In this document: positions 5,502 to 5,772 of the stretch, piece by piece
Numbering within the stretch: the stretch's first letter is position 1
How the letters are laid out: every line of letters begins with the position of its first letter
Origin: Lachnospiraceae bacterium
Lineage (GTDB): Bacteria > Bacillota_A > Clostridia > Lachnospirales > Lachnospiraceae
Assembly: GCA_024699595.1 (NCBI GenBank)
Contig: JAILPG010000067.1
Location: 1-5,772, forward strand
Length of the DNA stretch: 5,772 nucleotides
Reading direction: 5' to 3'
Notes under the pieces: generated by a model
Seen by the model: the letters and a program-made list of their open reading frames with translations, nothing else
Databases searched by the model: none
Told to the model about the DNA's origin: nothing
Made by a program: the position numbers and the translations under genes

Positions 5502-5771
5502 TCAGCCCTTGACCGATCCGACTGTAAGTCCCTTGATGAAGTACTTCTGGAAGAAAGGATATGCAACCATGATAGGTCCGATGACTATGATAACCGTTGC
5601 CATGGTAGCTGAGTTCTGGGGAATGGATCCACCCATTGCCGCTCTTACGGAAGCAGGAACGTTATTGTTGTTGAGAAGGAACTGAATGCTCTTCTGGATG
5701 TTTACGAGAAGGAGCTGCAGAGGCTTCTTGGAGTTGGTATCAATGTAAAGCAGTGCGTTCTGCCAGTCATT
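5502..5771 (-). CDS. Sugar ABC transporter permease, C-terminal part (5' end outside window)
   Basis: The last 89 residues of a MalG/LplC-type inner-membrane permease are visible. The fragment begins NDWQNALLYI, a typical periplasmic-loop motif of carbohydrate permeases (W/N-D-W-x-x-A-L), followed by KKPLQLLLVNIQ. The final transmembrane helix is about visible residues 55-74, and the end, YPFFQKYFIKGLTVGSVKG, is the characteristic C-terminus of the family. The EAA loop that contacts the ATPase lies outside the window. The gene precedes the solute-binding protein gene on the same strand by 105 nt, the common order permease-permease-binding protein in LplB/LplC/LplA-like operons. No ATPase gene is visible; a shared MsmX-like ATPase is common for such systems. 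Confidence 0.92.
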   Translation of the reverse strand, partial: NDWQNALLYIDTNSKKPLQLLLVNIQKSIQFLLNNNNVPASVRAAMGGSIPQNSATMATVIIVIGPIMVAYPFFQKYFIKGLTVGSVKG

Positions 5772-5772
5772 C

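Overview
The window looks chromosomal, from a low-to-moderate GC Gram-positive anaerobe of the Clostridia, most likely the Lachnospiraceae. The pointers are strong AGGAGG-type ribosome binding sites, two lipoproteins with classical Gram-positive lipoboxes, a DUF3502-type (LplA-like) sugar-binding protein next to its permease, and a XerS-like tyrosine recombinase. The assignment is an inference; there is no rRNA or species marker here.

Layout from left to right. Positions 2-172 (+) hold the C-terminus of D-aminoacyl-tRNA deacylase (dtd). Everything else reads on the minus strand. Positions 173-345 separate the convergent genes; they contain a long imperfect hairpin and a short protein-like open frame that may be a gene remnant. 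Positions 346-2157 encode a 603-aa lipoprotein with a beta-rich N-terminal part, an InlB-B-repeat-like module and a C-terminal DUF3089 alpha/beta-hydrolase domain. An 88-nt gap separates it from a small 53-aa single-span membrane or secreted peptide gene (2246-2407). Positions 2408-2597 are AT-rich non-coding DNA with a hairpin, a palindrome and homopolymer runs. Positions 2598-3662 encode a complete tyrosine recombinase with all six catalytic residues. Its leader (3663-3760) carries interleaved inverted repeats, and it is preceded by a perfect-consensus sigma-A promoter (3767-3795). That promoter sits 2 nt from a strong intrinsic terminator (3798-3827), which closes the next transcription unit. 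That unit is a sugar ABC-transport operon, entered at its 3' end: the permease C-terminus (5502-5771), then the solute-binding lipoprotein (3864-5396).

How the parts work together. The permease and the binding protein form one uptake system, probably for an oligosaccharide or complex sugar. The small peptide and the DUF3089 lipoprotein are possibly cotranscribed and both lie at the membrane or cell surface, but no shared function can be read from sequence. The recombinase has its own promoter and no mobile-element partners in view. I found no CRISPR array, tRNA, rRNA or insertion sequence. The least ordinary parts are the recombinase leader with its promoter, the small peptide gene, the unusual DUF3089 lipoprotein architecture, and the hairpin plus open frame at 188-304. 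I do not see convincing evidence of a wholly new multi-gene system.
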